Program-made: the position numbers and the translations under genes
Source of the DNA: Terrihabitans soli
Lineage (GTDB): Bacteria > Pseudomonadota > Alphaproteobacteria > Rhizobiales > Methylopilaceae
NCBI RefSeq assembly: GCF_014191545.1
Contig: NZ_AP023361.1
Location: 1,082,501-1,146,500, forward strand
DNA length: 64,000 nt
Direction: 5' to 3'
The notes under the pieces: generated by a model
Databases searched by the model: none
Told to the model about the DNA's origin: nothing
The model's input: only the letters and a program-made list of their open reading frames with translations
Shown: piece after piece, positions 52,834 to 60,894 of the stretch
How the letters are laid out: every line of letters begins with the position of its first letter
Position numbering within the stretch: position 1 is the first letter of the stretch

Positions 52834-53912
52834 TAAGCCGGGGTGAGGGCGCCCTGAAGGGCGTCGAGCACGGCCTTCGTGACGTCTTTCGTGCCGGACG
52901 AGCCGCCGAGATCGGGCGGCATGACTTTGCCCGAGCGCGTTACTGTCTCGATGGCCTGCATCACCGCGGCCGCAGCTTTCGGCTCGCCGAGATGGTCCAG
53001 CATCATCGCCGCCGTCCAGAACGAGCCGATCGGGTTGGCGATGCCTTTGCCCGTAATGTCGAAGGCCGAGCCGTGGATCGGTTCGAACATCGAGGGGCCG
53101 GCGCCGCTCGGGTCGAGATTGGCGGTTGCGCCGATGCCGAGACTGCCTGCGACGGCGGAGGCAAGGTCCGACAGAACGTCGGCGTGGAGATTGGTCGCCA
53201 GAACCGTGTCGATTGTGCCCGGCTTCAGCACCATGCGCGTCGTCATGGCATCGACCAGCATCCAGTCGATCTCAAGATCCGGATAATCGGCAATCACGCG
53301 TTTGCAGGTTTCGTCCCAGAACACCATGCCGTGACGCTGCGCGTTCGATTTGGTGACGATGGTCAGTTTCTTGCGCGGGCGCGAGCGGGCGAGATCGCAG
53401 GCGAATTTGCAGATGCGCTCGACACCGCCGCGCGTGAATACGGCGACATCCATGCCGACTTCAAGCGGCAGGCCCGCATGGGCACGGCCGCCGACGCCGG
53501 CATACTCGCCCTCGGAATTTTCGCGCACGATCACCCAGTCGATCCCGGCGCCGAGTTCGGGACGCAGCGGGCCTTTGAGACCCGGCAGAAGGCGGGTGGG
53601 GCGGACATTGGCGTATTGGTCGAGGCCCTGGCAGATCGCAAGGCGAAGGCCCCAGAGCGTCACCGCATCGGGAATTTTAGGATCGCCAACCGCGCCGAAA
53701 TATATCGCATCGAAGGGACGCAGCCGGTCGACGCCGCCTTCCGGCATCATCACGCCGTGCTTGCGGTAATAGTCCGAACCCCAGTCGAAATGTTCGAACT
53801 TGAAACCGAATCCATGCGCTTTCGCGACCGCCGTCAGGAGTTCGCAGCCCGCGCTGATGACTTCGGTTCCGATGCCGTCGCCCGGCATCACGGCGATATT
53901 GTAGGTGCGCAT
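52833..53912 (-). CDS. TtuC-type beta-decarboxylating dehydrogenase (paralogue 1)
   Basis: 359 residues of the isocitrate/isopropylmalate dehydrogenase fold. MPGDGIGTEV, VRENSEGEYAGVGGR, TKSNAQRHGMVFW and NLHADVLSDLASA hold the nucleotide, substrate and metal sites. VRENSEGEY and the N-terminal pattern place it with tartrate/D-malate dehydrogenases, but VDAMTTRMV replaces the usual HIDIL. It should oxidise and decarboxylate a 2-hydroxy-dicarboxylate with NAD. It is downstream of abrB by 5 bases and in the same operon. Confidence 0.85.
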   Translation of the reverse strand: MRTYNIAVMPGDGIGTEVISAGCELLTAVAKAHGFGFKFEHFDWGSDYYRKHGVMMPEGGVDRLRPFDAIYFGAVGDPKIPDAVTLWGLRLAICQGLDQYANVRPTRLLPGLKGPLRPELGAGIDWVIVRENSEGEYAGVGGRAHAGLPLEVGMDVAVFTRGGVERICKFACDLARSRPRKKLTIVTKSNAQRHGMVFWDETCKRVIADYPDLEIDWMLVDAMTTRMVLKPGTIDTVLATNLHADVLSDLASAVAGSLGIGATANLDPSGAGPSMFEPIHGSAFDITGKGIANPIGSFWTAAMMLDHLGEPKAAAAVMQAIETVTRSGKVMPPDLGGSSGTKDVTKAVLDALQGALTPA

Positions 53913-53917
53913 TTAGA

Positions 53918-55012
53918 TTACTCCTCAGCTTTGAGCGTGGCGCCGGCGATCTTCCGGAAGAGCGCGTAGACCACGAGAATAGAGACTTCGACGAGAGACA
54001 CGCGCATCACGTGGAAGGCCGTCACGATCTGCGGATCGACGCCCATCGCCTGTGCGGTCAAGGTCATTTCCGTCACGGCAGCAGGGGCGATCGACAACAG
54101 GCTCACGGAATAGGGCAGGCCCGTGAGCTGCGACAGAACGAGCGCGCCGGCGGCTGCGGCGAGAATGAGGATGATGCTGACGATAACAGCGCCCATCGCA
54201 ACGCGCGGCAGCTTGACGATCAGCTCGCGCTCGAACTTGGCGCCGAGCGACACGCCGATGGCGAGCTGGCTGACGATCAGGATGATGCGCGGGATGGAAA
54301 CGACAAGAAGGTCGGTCACGCCGAGGACGCCGCCGAAGAGCACGCCGCCGATCAGCCAGGGATTTGGAAATTTAGTTAGGCCGAAAAGACGCGAGAAGCC
54401 GTAGCCGAGCGCGATGGCGAGAGCGACAAGTAGAAGATCGTGGCTGGCCCGGCTGTCCGGCGGCGTCACCGTTCCATGTTCGCCGAAGGCAAAAACGAGG
54501 AGCGGCACGGTCAAGACGACGAGAGCGACGCGAATGGCATGAACGACAGCGACCGCGCTCGGATTGCCACCGCGCGCCTCAGCGATATGGGCCATGTCCG
54601 CCATGCCGGCGGCCGCGGTCGCAAAGAAAGCTGTTGTGCGGTCGACGCGGGCGAGGGGGATCAGAAGGAAAGCGGCGAGCGTCGTCACCACCATGACCGC
54701 GGTGATCGACAGGAACATCGCCGGCAAAAGCGCGAAGGTTGCGGCAAGGACCGAGACGGTGAACCGCATGCCGACGGACAGGCCGATGATGACCTGGCCG
54801 AGTTCGCGTCCATGAGGGATCGCGCGGAGCGGGACGCCCGAAAGGCTGACGGCGGCGGTTGCGATGAAAGGCCCGAGCATCCAGGCGAGAGGCATGTTGA
54901 TCGATGAGGCGGCAAAGCCGCCGATCGCCCCGATGACCAGGGTCAAAGCGAGGCGGGTCCAGGGCCGCCCCTCGAGCCCGGTGCACACTCTGTCGAACTG
55001 TCCCACGCTCAT
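53918..55012 (-). CDS. AbrB-family membrane protein (putative transporter or ammonia-monooxygenase-like)
   Basis: 364 residues, about ten hydrophobic segments in two repeats (GAIGGFAASSINMPLAWMLGPF and GGVLFGGVLGVTDLLVVS-type turns). This is the AbrB/DUF-type permease family, wrongly named ammonia monooxygenase in some databases; it is common next to TTT genes and dicarboxylate catabolism. Its substrate is unknown, but transport of an organic acid is likely. It heads a minus-strand operon with TtuC paralogue 1, divergent from tctCBA system 3 across a gap with two palindromes. Confidence 0.82.
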   Translation of the reverse strand: MSVGQFDRVCTGLEGRPWTRLALTLVIGAIGGFAASSINMPLAWMLGPFIATAAVSLSGVPLRAIPHGRELGQVIIGLSVGMRFTVSVLAATFALLPAMFLSITAVMVVTTLAAFLLIPLARVDRTTAFFATAAAGMADMAHIAEARGGNPSAVAVVHAIRVALVVLTVPLLVFAFGEHGTVTPPDSRASHDLLLVALAIALGYGFSRLFGLTKFPNPWLIGGVLFGGVLGVTDLLVVSIPRIILIVSQLAIGVSLGAKFERELIVKLPRVAMGAVIVSIILILAAAAGALVLSQLTGLPYSVSLLSIAPAAVTEMTLTAQAMGVDPQIVTAFHVMRVSLVEVSILVVYALFRKIAGATLKAEE

Positions 55013-55108
55013 GCCCTAGCCAATTCTGCCTTTAAGGCCCGCGCGGGTTGGTCGGGGGCCATGGGGCCCGGAGCGAGGACACGGCGGATTGGACATTTGG
55101 GGCCTTAA

Positions 55109-55120
55109 ATTGTCAACAGT
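55109..55120. promoter_or_regulatory. Palindrome ATTGT-CA-ACAGT, candidate GntR operator
   Basis: One mismatched arm position from ATTGT-CA-ACAAT, 97 bases upstream of abrB and 169 upstream of tctC system 3. It lies 63 bases (six helical turns) from a second copy at 55172, an arrangement that allows cooperative or looping binding. Confidence 0.6.
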
Positions 55121-55171
55121 TGGTGTCCCTTTGGAGGCAACTCCCCTGTGCAACCGTCATTTTGAAATTGG

Positions 55172-55183
55172 ACTGTTGACAGT
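55172..55183. promoter_or_regulatory. Palindrome ACTGT-TG-ACAGT, candidate GntR operator
   Basis: Perfect 5-base arms around TG in the 276-base divergent gap between abrB and tctC system 3. It is near-identical to the reverse complement of the copy at 55109. The rest of the gap holds no gene; AT-rich stretches near 55155-55175 may be promoter elements. Confidence 0.6.
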
Positions 55184-55288
55184 TGACCGCGGGAGGATCA
55201 GGCTTCCCATAGACCGAGCATCCGCATTCCGGCGGCCGCGAATTCATCGCCGCCGCCTAACCAGACGGGCCGGTCGGGAGGGATTCCA

Positions 55289-56278
55289 ATGTCGAAACTC
55301 ACGAGACGTGATGCTCTGAAACTGACGGGCGGCGGCCTTCTGGCGGCCGGCACGCTCGGCCTGCCCAATATCGCCCGTGCCGCTTATCCGGACCGTCCGA
55401 TCAATGTGATCGTTCCGTTCGCGGTGGGTGGTTACAATGACCGTCTGTCGCGCGCCTTTGCGCCTTATCTCGAAAAGGCGCTCGGCCAGCCGACTGTCAT
55501 CGTCAACAAGCCGGGGGCGGGCACCCAGCTTGGCCATACTTACGCGCTGCAGCAGGCCAATGACGGTTACACGATCCTCTGCACCTCGGCGTCGCCGTAT
55601 ATTCCGCTGACGGTCTATCTGCAGGGCGCGCCCTACAAGAACGAAGACTTCCAGATGATCAATCTGCCCTCGCGCGACTATACGCTCGCCGCGACTGCGA
55701 GTGGCAGCGGCATCAAGGACTTCAAGGAAGTCATCGAAAAGCTGAAGAAGGATCCGACCAGCCTCAGCATCGGCGTGCAGCCGGCTTCGGCCGACTTCTG
55801 CAACATGGTTCTCACCATGAAGGCCGCCGGTATCGATCACACCAAGCTGCGCATCGTCACCTATGACGGCGGCGGTCCGAACCGTAACGCCACGGCGGGC
55901 GGTCAGGTCGATGTCGGCTTTGTCGGCGGCGAAGGCTTCATTCCGCTCAAGGAGAAGATCACGCCGCTGGCGATGTATGCTGCGAAGCCGGCCGAATGGA
56001 TGCCGGATGCGCCGCTGATCGCCGCCTCTGGCATCAAGCAGGACATGGTCGATGGTTCGCAGCGCGGCTGGGCGGTTTCCACCGCACTGAAGAAGGAAGC
56101 TCCGGACGTCTATAAGGCGATCGAAGCTGCGGTGACCAAAGCCAGCCAGGATCCGGAAGCGGTGGCGGCCCTGAAGAAGCAGGACCTCGCGACGACGTGG
56201 TATGGCCCGGAAGCCTCGCAGAAGGCCTTCCTCGACAACGCCGCGACGATGTCGAAATACACCGACCTCCTGAAGTGA
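55289..56278 (+). CDS. tctC: TctC/Bug-family binding protein with Tat signal (system 3)
   Basis: 329 residues. The N-terminus TRRDALKLTGGGLLAAG is a twin-arginine signal, unlike the Sec signals of systems 1 and 2, so it is probably exported folded. PFAVGGYNDRLSRAFAPYL and NKPGAGTQLGHTYALQQ are the Bug pocket motifs. GGGAGG precedes the ATG. It starts the tctCBA operon of system 3, preceded by two GntR-type palindromes, and is followed by a perfect 13-bp hairpin. Confidence 0.9.
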   Translation: MSKLTRRDALKLTGGGLLAAGTLGLPNIARAAYPDRPINVIVPFAVGGYNDRLSRAFAPYLEKALGQPTVIVNKPGAGTQLGHTYALQQANDGYTILCTSASPYIPLTVYLQGAPYKNEDFQMINLPSRDYTLAATASGSGIKDFKEVIEKLKKDPTSLSIGVQPASADFCNMVLTMKAAGIDHTKLRIVTYDGGGPNRNATAGGQVDVGFVGGEGFIPLKEKITPLAMYAAKPAEWMPDAPLIAASGIKQDMVDGSQRGWAVSTALKKEAPDVYKAIEAAVTKASQDPEAVAALKKQDLATTWYGPEASQKAFLDNAATMSKYTDLLK

Positions 56279-56284
56279 CAATCA

Positions 56285-56315
56285 GCGAAGCGGGCGCGCA
56301 CTGCGCCCGCTTCGC
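56285..56315 (+). other. Perfect 13-bp stem-loop after tctC (system 3)
   Basis: GCGAAGCGGGCGC, a five-base loop and GCGCCCGCTTCGC form a 13-bp perfect stem just after the tctC stop, followed by ATCGCTTTTC. The next gene, tctB, starts 33 bases later. It probably protects or partly terminates the message to favour binding-protein synthesis. Confidence 0.7.
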
Positions 56316-56347
56316 ATCGCTTTTCGTAAATATAGCGGAGGCGCGAT

Positions 56348-56848
56348 ATGCGTCCGGGACGCCCTACATATAAGGCCGATTACGGCCACCTTGCTTTTCT
56401 GACCTTCCTCTTCGGTTACATGGCCTGGTTCCTGTACGACGCGGTTCACGTGTCGACCAAGGTCAACAATCTTCTGCTCGTTGCGCCGACAGCTGTGCTG
56501 GGCCTTGTGCTCGCGCTGTTCATCGTGCCGCAATGCTTCAAGCGCGCCGACGCCGCCGTCGTGGAAGAAGATCCCGAACAATACGATCCGCTGGCGCCGA
56601 AGCTGCCGACCGAGCGCAAGCAGGTCATCCGCATGCTCACGCTTGGTGCCGCGCTCGGCGTCTTCGTGTTCTCGATGGCCTATATCGGCTTCGATGTGGC
56701 GATCTTCCTGTTTGCCGCCGTCACCATGGTGATCTGCGGCGAGCGCCGTCCGCTGCATCTTGCGGGCTTTTCGGCCATCGTCACGGTCGTGACGATCTAC
56801 GGCTTCAAGGCGCTGATGTCCTATCCCATGTTCACTCTGCTGCTCTGA
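56348..56848 (+). CDS. tctB: Tripartite tricarboxylate transporter, small permease TctB (system 3)
   Basis: 166 residues with four to five hydrophobic segments (HLAFLTFLFGYMAWFLYDAV, LLLVAPTAVLGLVLALFIV). GGAGG lies eight bases before the ATG. It has an acidic/basic loop between helices two and three. It forms the membrane complex with TctA3, which starts 9 bases after its stop. Confidence 0.85.
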   Translation: MRPGRPTYKADYGHLAFLTFLFGYMAWFLYDAVHVSTKVNNLLLVAPTAVLGLVLALFIVPQCFKRADAAVVEEDPEQYDPLAPKLPTERKQVIRMLTLGAALGVFVFSMAYIGFDVAIFLFAAVTMVICGERRPLHLAGFSAIVTVVTIYGFKALMSYPMFTLLL

Positions 56849-56857
56849 GGCGATCCG

Positions 56858-58414
56858 ATGTTTGATTTTGCAGCTTTCTCGGATGCTCTCGGCATCATGG
56901 CCACATCGGCCGGGTCGTGGGGCTGGATCGTCCCCGGCCTCATTATCGGCCTTGTCTTCAGCGCCATTCCCGGCGTGTCCATCACCATGGCGATGGCGCT
57001 CGTTCTGCCGATGTCGCTCTACATGGATTTCTTCTCGGCGGTCGTGTTCCTGACCTCGGTCTATACGGGCGCCGGTTTCGGCGGCTCGGTGCCGGCCATT
57101 CTCATGAACATACCCGGCTCGCCCGCATCCTATGCGACGACGTTCGACGGCTATGCCATGTCGAAAAAGGGCATGCACAATGAGGCGCTCGGCTACGCGC
57201 TGTTCGCCTCGACCATTTGCGGCATTCTCGGCTACGTCCTTCTTCTGCTCGTCGTCGAGCCCATGGCCGATATCGTGCTGAAGATCGGTCCGGTCGAAAT
57301 GTTCGCGGTGGCGATCTGGGGCATGCTTCTGCTCGGCTCGCTCGGCTCGAAATACATCACGCGCGGTCTTCTTGCGGCGGCGCTCGGCATCCTGCTCGGC
57401 ATGATCGGCATGAACACTGCGGGCTTCACCCGCGGCACGATGGGCATGCCGGTTCTGCTCGACGGCGTGCAGACCGTCCCGGCGATGATCGGCCTTCTGG
57501 CGGCGGGCCAGCTTCTGACGCTTGCCGGCAAGGATTACATCCTCGATGCCGAGGGCGCACGCGAAGTCAGCGTCAAGCGCATTCTCGCCGGCTGCTGGGG
57601 CACGCTGAAATATCCGGGCGTGCTGTTCCGCGGCTCGCTGATCGGCATTATTATCGGCGCAGTGCCGGGTGTCGGCTCCTCGATCGGCAATCTCATTGCC
57701 TATGCGGAGACGAAGCGTACGTCTTCGGACGGCCACACCTTCGGCAAAGGCAATCCGAAAGGCGTTATCGCGGCTGAATCGGCGGTCGCCTCCGCCGAAG
57801 GCGGATCGATGGCGACCATGCTGGCGCTCGGCATTCCGGGCGGCGGCGCGACGGCGATCCTGCTTGCCGCCTTCATGATGCACAACATCGTGCCGGGCCC
57901 GAGCTTCATCCAGTCGCAGAAGCCCATGGTCTACGCGATCATCCTGAATAATATCGTCCAGGCGATTGCACTTCTCGTCGTCGGCATCGGCTTCATCTAT
58001 GTCGCCGCCAATGTGGTGCGCGTTCGCACACGCTACATCCTGCCGGTCATTCTCGTTATCGCAACGCTCGGCACCTATGCGGTGGCCGGTGACGTCTCGG
58101 GGCCGATCACGCTCTTCATCTTCGCGCTGCTCGGCTTTGCGCTCGTCCGCTACGAATATCCGGTCGCGGCGGTGGTCGTCGGTCTTCTCCTCGGCCGCAT
58201 GCTCGAGACGGAGTTCCTGCGTTCCTATCAGCTCTCGGGCGGCAATCCGCTCTATCTGTTCGAGCGGCCCGCGGCGCTGGCGATCGTCTTCATCATGCTG
58301 GCTTCGCTGGCGATGACGGCCTGGGGCAAGCGCAAGCAGGCGAGGGCGGAAGCGGCCGAAGCCGCCGCTATGGAAGCGCTGCACCGCGAGGAGCTCGCCG
58401 GCGCCAAGCGCTGA
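56858..58414 (+). CDS. tctA: Tripartite tricarboxylate transporter, large permease TctA (system 3)
   Basis: 518 residues, about 12 transmembrane helices. VFSAIPGVSITMAMALVLPM is the first family loop and GAVPGVGSSIGNLIAYAET the second. The C-terminal tail is Ala/Glu/Lys-rich and cytoplasmic, longer than in systems 1 and 2. The start ATG is preceded by GAGG. A bidirectional terminator follows at 58437. It likely imports the carboxylate used by the convergent ttuC-mmgE-hydrolase operon. Confidence 0.92.
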   Translation: MFDFAAFSDALGIMATSAGSWGWIVPGLIIGLVFSAIPGVSITMAMALVLPMSLYMDFFSAVVFLTSVYTGAGFGGSVPAILMNIPGSPASYATTFDGYAMSKKGMHNEALGYALFASTICGILGYVLLLLVVEPMADIVLKIGPVEMFAVAIWGMLLLGSLGSKYITRGLLAAALGILLGMIGMNTAGFTRGTMGMPVLLDGVQTVPAMIGLLAAGQLLTLAGKDYILDAEGAREVSVKRILAGCWGTLKYPGVLFRGSLIGIIIGAVPGVGSSIGNLIAYAETKRTSSDGHTFGKGNPKGVIAAESAVASAEGGSMATMLALGIPGGGATAILLAAFMMHNIVPGPSFIQSQKPMVYAIILNNIVQAIALLVVGIGFIYVAANVVRVRTRYILPVILVIATLGTYAVAGDVSGPITLFIFALLGFALVRYEYPVAAVVVGLLLGRMLETEFLRSYQLSGGNPLYLFERPAALAIVFIMLASLAMTAWGKRKQARAEAAEAAAMEALHREELAGAKR

Positions 58415-58436
58415 CCGGGCATACTGACACAGCAAA

Positions 58437-58475
58437 TGAAAACGCCGGGCTTATGGAGCCCGGCGTTTTTTATTG
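58437..58475. terminator. Bidirectional intrinsic terminator
   Basis: AAAACGCCGGGC, loop TTATGGA, GCCCGGCGTTTT, a 12-bp perfect stem with T-runs on both strands, between the convergent tctA system 3 and alpha/beta hydrolase genes. Confidence 0.88.
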
Positions 58476-58492
58476 TCCGATGATTGCGAGGT

Positions 58493-59434
58493 TCAGGCCG
58501 CCGGCGTTTTGACTTTCTCGCCGCGGAAGAACTGCCAGAAGGCGGCATAGACGAGATCGGGCCGGTGTTCGGCCGGGTAATGTCCGGTCGGGATGGCAAA
58601 GCCCTGCAGGTCGTCGCACCATTCCGACCAGGCCTTGATCACTTTGAAATGGCGGCCGCAATGGCTGTTTGAGCCCCACAGAACGAGCGTCGGGCAGGAA
58701 ATGGTCTTTTTGCCGAAATCGGCGGTGTCCATCTCAAGATCGACGGTGATCGTCGCGCGGTAGTCTTCGCACACGGCATGGATCTGCTCCGGGGTCGCGC
58801 AGCGGACATATTCGTCCATCGCTTCCTTGGTGAAGATCTCGAGGCCGACGCCTTTCTTGTTGAGCTTGTAGCGCATGTAATAGTCGAGATCGGCGCCGAG
58901 CAGCTTCTCGGGGAAGGGCGCTTTCTGCGCCATGAAGAACCAGTGATAGCTCTCCGACGCCCAGCCGAGCGTGATGTTGTTCAGCACATGGTGGGTCGGC
59001 ACGATGTCGAGCGCGCAATAGCGCGTGATGCGCTCCGGCTTATCGAGCGCCATGCGGAAGCCGACGCGCGCCCCGCGGTCGTGACCCGCAATGGCGAACT
59101 TATCGAAGCCCAGCTGGTCCATGACTTCAAAGGCGTCCTGGCCGATGGCGCGGAACGAATAGCCGGAATGATCCTCAAGCCCGTCAGGCTTTGAGCTGTC
59201 GCCATAGCCGCGCATATCGATGGCAACGACGGTGAAGTCGCGCGCCAGAGACGGTGCCACCTTGTGCCAGCTGACAAGCGTCAGCGGATTGCCGTGAATG
59301 AGCAGGAGAGGAGGGCCGCTGCCGGCGATCGCAACATTGATCTCGGCGCCGCGTGTCTTGATGCGCCGCCGCTCGAAGCCTTCCATCAGGCTTTTCGACT
59401 GGACGAGCGGCGGAACGTCTACGGTAGTCAGCAT
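58493..59434 (-). CDS. Alpha/beta hydrolase, fluoroacetate/haloacetate dehalogenase-like
   Basis: 313 residues. Nucleophile Asp119 lies in AGHDRGARVG, with Arg120 and Arg123 placed to bind a carboxylate. The acid Asp143 is in LDIVPT and the base His285 in TGHYPAEH. A halide pocket His164-Trp165 (SYHWFFM) and Tyr225 (EDYRA) are also kept. These match the fluoroacetate dehalogenase set (Asp110, Arg111, Arg114, Asp134, His155, Trp156, Tyr219, His280) at nearly constant offset. It may hydrolyse a halo-acid, or a related substrate with the same pocket. Third in the ttuC-mmgE operon; GGGAGGA precedes the ATG. Confidence 0.8.
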   Translation of the reverse strand: MLTTVDVPPLVQSKSLMEGFERRRIKTRGAEINVAIAGSGPPLLLIHGNPLTLVSWHKVAPSLARDFTVVAIDMRGYGDSSKPDGLEDHSGYSFRAIGQDAFEVMDQLGFDKFAIAGHDRGARVGFRMALDKPERITRYCALDIVPTHHVLNNITLGWASESYHWFFMAQKAPFPEKLLGADLDYYMRYKLNKKGVGLEIFTKEAMDEYVRCATPEQIHAVCEDYRATITVDLEMDTADFGKKTISCPTLVLWGSNSHCGRHFKVIKAWSEWCDDLQGFAIPTGHYPAEHRPDLVYAAFWQFFRGEKVKTPAA

Positions 59435-59452
59435 TAGGGTCCTCCCGGCGCC

Positions 59453-60874
59453 TCAGGCGCACAGCTTCATCAGATCGCGAATGTTCTTCAGTGTTTCGAG
59501 CGTGCGGACGGTCTCGATAATGGCTTCGGCCTTCTGCGTCGGCCATTTCGCAAACTCGGCGCAGCCGCGGAATTTGTCGGCGACTTCGTCATAGGTCATC
59601 GGATTGGCCGGCGAGCCTTTGCCGAAATCGGCTTTGCCCGAAATCGTCTTGCCGTTCTTCAGATGGATGTCGAGGATCGTCGTCATCTTGTCGTAGCCGG
59701 CAGCTTCCGCCTCCGGATGGACATGGAAGTTGATCTTCTCGATCATCTTCTTCACGTCGGCGCGCTCGACGACTTCATCGGTGAACTCGGGCAGTCCGCC
59801 GCGGCCTTCGATAAGAAGGATCGCCATGCAGAATTCCATCGAGAACTTCGCCTGAAGCTCGTTCTTCGGACGGTGATGGATCAGAGCGTTCGGCATGTTC
59901 TGATTGGTACCGACATCGACGCGCTCTATATCCGCCGCCGCAAAACCGTGCTCTTTCATCAGGCGCAGCAGTTCGGTCATGCCGGGATGCGTCAGCGAGC
60001 CCGACGGATGCGGTTTGATCGAGACGCCGGGGTTCGCGAAGGTCCAGGGCTTGCCGAGCTTGCCGTGGATCGCGCCATTGTCCCAGCCGCCGCCGGCCGC
60101 CTGGAAGAAGCCGCGCGGCGCTTCCAGGATCTTGTCGGTCGTCGTCCAGCCGAGCTCGGCGAAATCGGCGGCGACAACGCCGCTCTCGGATGAGCGCCCT
60201 GCATGGAATGGCTTCATCATCGTGCCGAAATTTTCGCGCAGGCCCGCCGACTGACTGCCGGCGCAGCCGAGCGCACGCACCGTCTGCTCGACGCTCAGCT
60301 TCTTCAGCTTCGCTGCGGCCGCCGCGGCGGCATAGGTGCCGCAGGTCGCCGTGGCGTGGAAGCCGTGCTGGTAATGACGCGGATTGATCGCTTCGGCGAT
60401 CTTGCACTCAAGCTCGACGCCGATGTGATAGGCGAGCATCGCCTCCGAACCTGACGCGCCTTTGTCTTCCGCGACAGCGAGTGCCGCGGGAAGGGCGGGC
60501 GCGGTGGGGTGCGTCAGAAGCCCGTAAACACGGTCTTTGGCGACCGCGAGCTGCGTGTCGTCGAAATCGTCGGCATGCACGCCGACGCCGTTGACGAAAG
60601 CGGCAAAGCGCGGCGGCACTTTCATGCTCATGCCGATCGCCGTCGCGCTGCCGTCCTTGATGCCTACGTTTTTCAGATAGGTGCGGACGAGCTCACCCGA
60701 TTTCGCGACCGAGCCCGACAGCGCAAGGCCGATGCCGTCGAGGATCGATTTCTTGCCGATCTCGATCACATCGGCCGGGACCGATGAGGTGTTGACGATG
60801 AATTCCGCCGCTTCCTTGGTCAGGCCTTCGACGGCCGGACGGTCGAGCGCGGGATTGGTCTGGTGCAAGGTCAT
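59453..60874 (-). CDS. MmgE/PrpD-family protein (paralogue 3)
   Basis: 473 residues. VHADDFDDTQLAVAKDRVYG and ENFGTMMKPFHAGRSSESG are the family blocks; the second is close to paralogue 1 (FGTMTKSFHPGR), making these two a sub-pair distinct from paralogue 2. It sits between TtuC paralogue 2 (20-base gap) and the hydrolase (18-base gap) in a minus-strand operon. Likely acts on a polycarboxylate intermediate; candidate activities are dehydration, decarboxylation and epimerisation. Confidence 0.88.
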   Translation of the reverse strand: MTLHQTNPALDRPAVEGLTKEAAEFIVNTSSVPADVIEIGKKSILDGIGLALSGSVAKSGELVRTYLKNVGIKDGSATAIGMSMKVPPRFAAFVNGVGVHADDFDDTQLAVAKDRVYGLLTHPTAPALPAALAVAEDKGASGSEAMLAYHIGVELECKIAEAINPRHYQHGFHATATCGTYAAAAAAAKLKKLSVEQTVRALGCAGSQSAGLRENFGTMMKPFHAGRSSESGVVAADFAELGWTTTDKILEAPRGFFQAAGGGWDNGAIHGKLGKPWTFANPGVSIKPHPSGSLTHPGMTELLRLMKEHGFAAADIERVDVGTNQNMPNALIHHRPKNELQAKFSMEFCMAILLIEGRGGLPEFTDEVVERADVKKMIEKINFHVHPEAEAAGYDKMTTILDIHLKNGKTISGKADFGKGSPANPMTYDEVADKFRGCAEFAKWPTQKAEAIIETVRTLETLKNIRDLMKLCA

Positions 60875-60894
60875 CGATCAACTCCTCAAAATCA

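Noticed and set aside
56282-58435. 717-residue open frame opposite tctA of system 3
   Set aside because: Antisense shadow of TctA with Arg/Asp/His-rich composition; long only because of G+C bias.
49525-60874. Methylcitrate cycle as the role of the PrpD-like genes
   Set aside because: No methylcitrate synthase (PrpC) or methylisocitrate lyase (PrpB) is in the window, and the neighbours are polycarboxylate dehydrogenases and importers.
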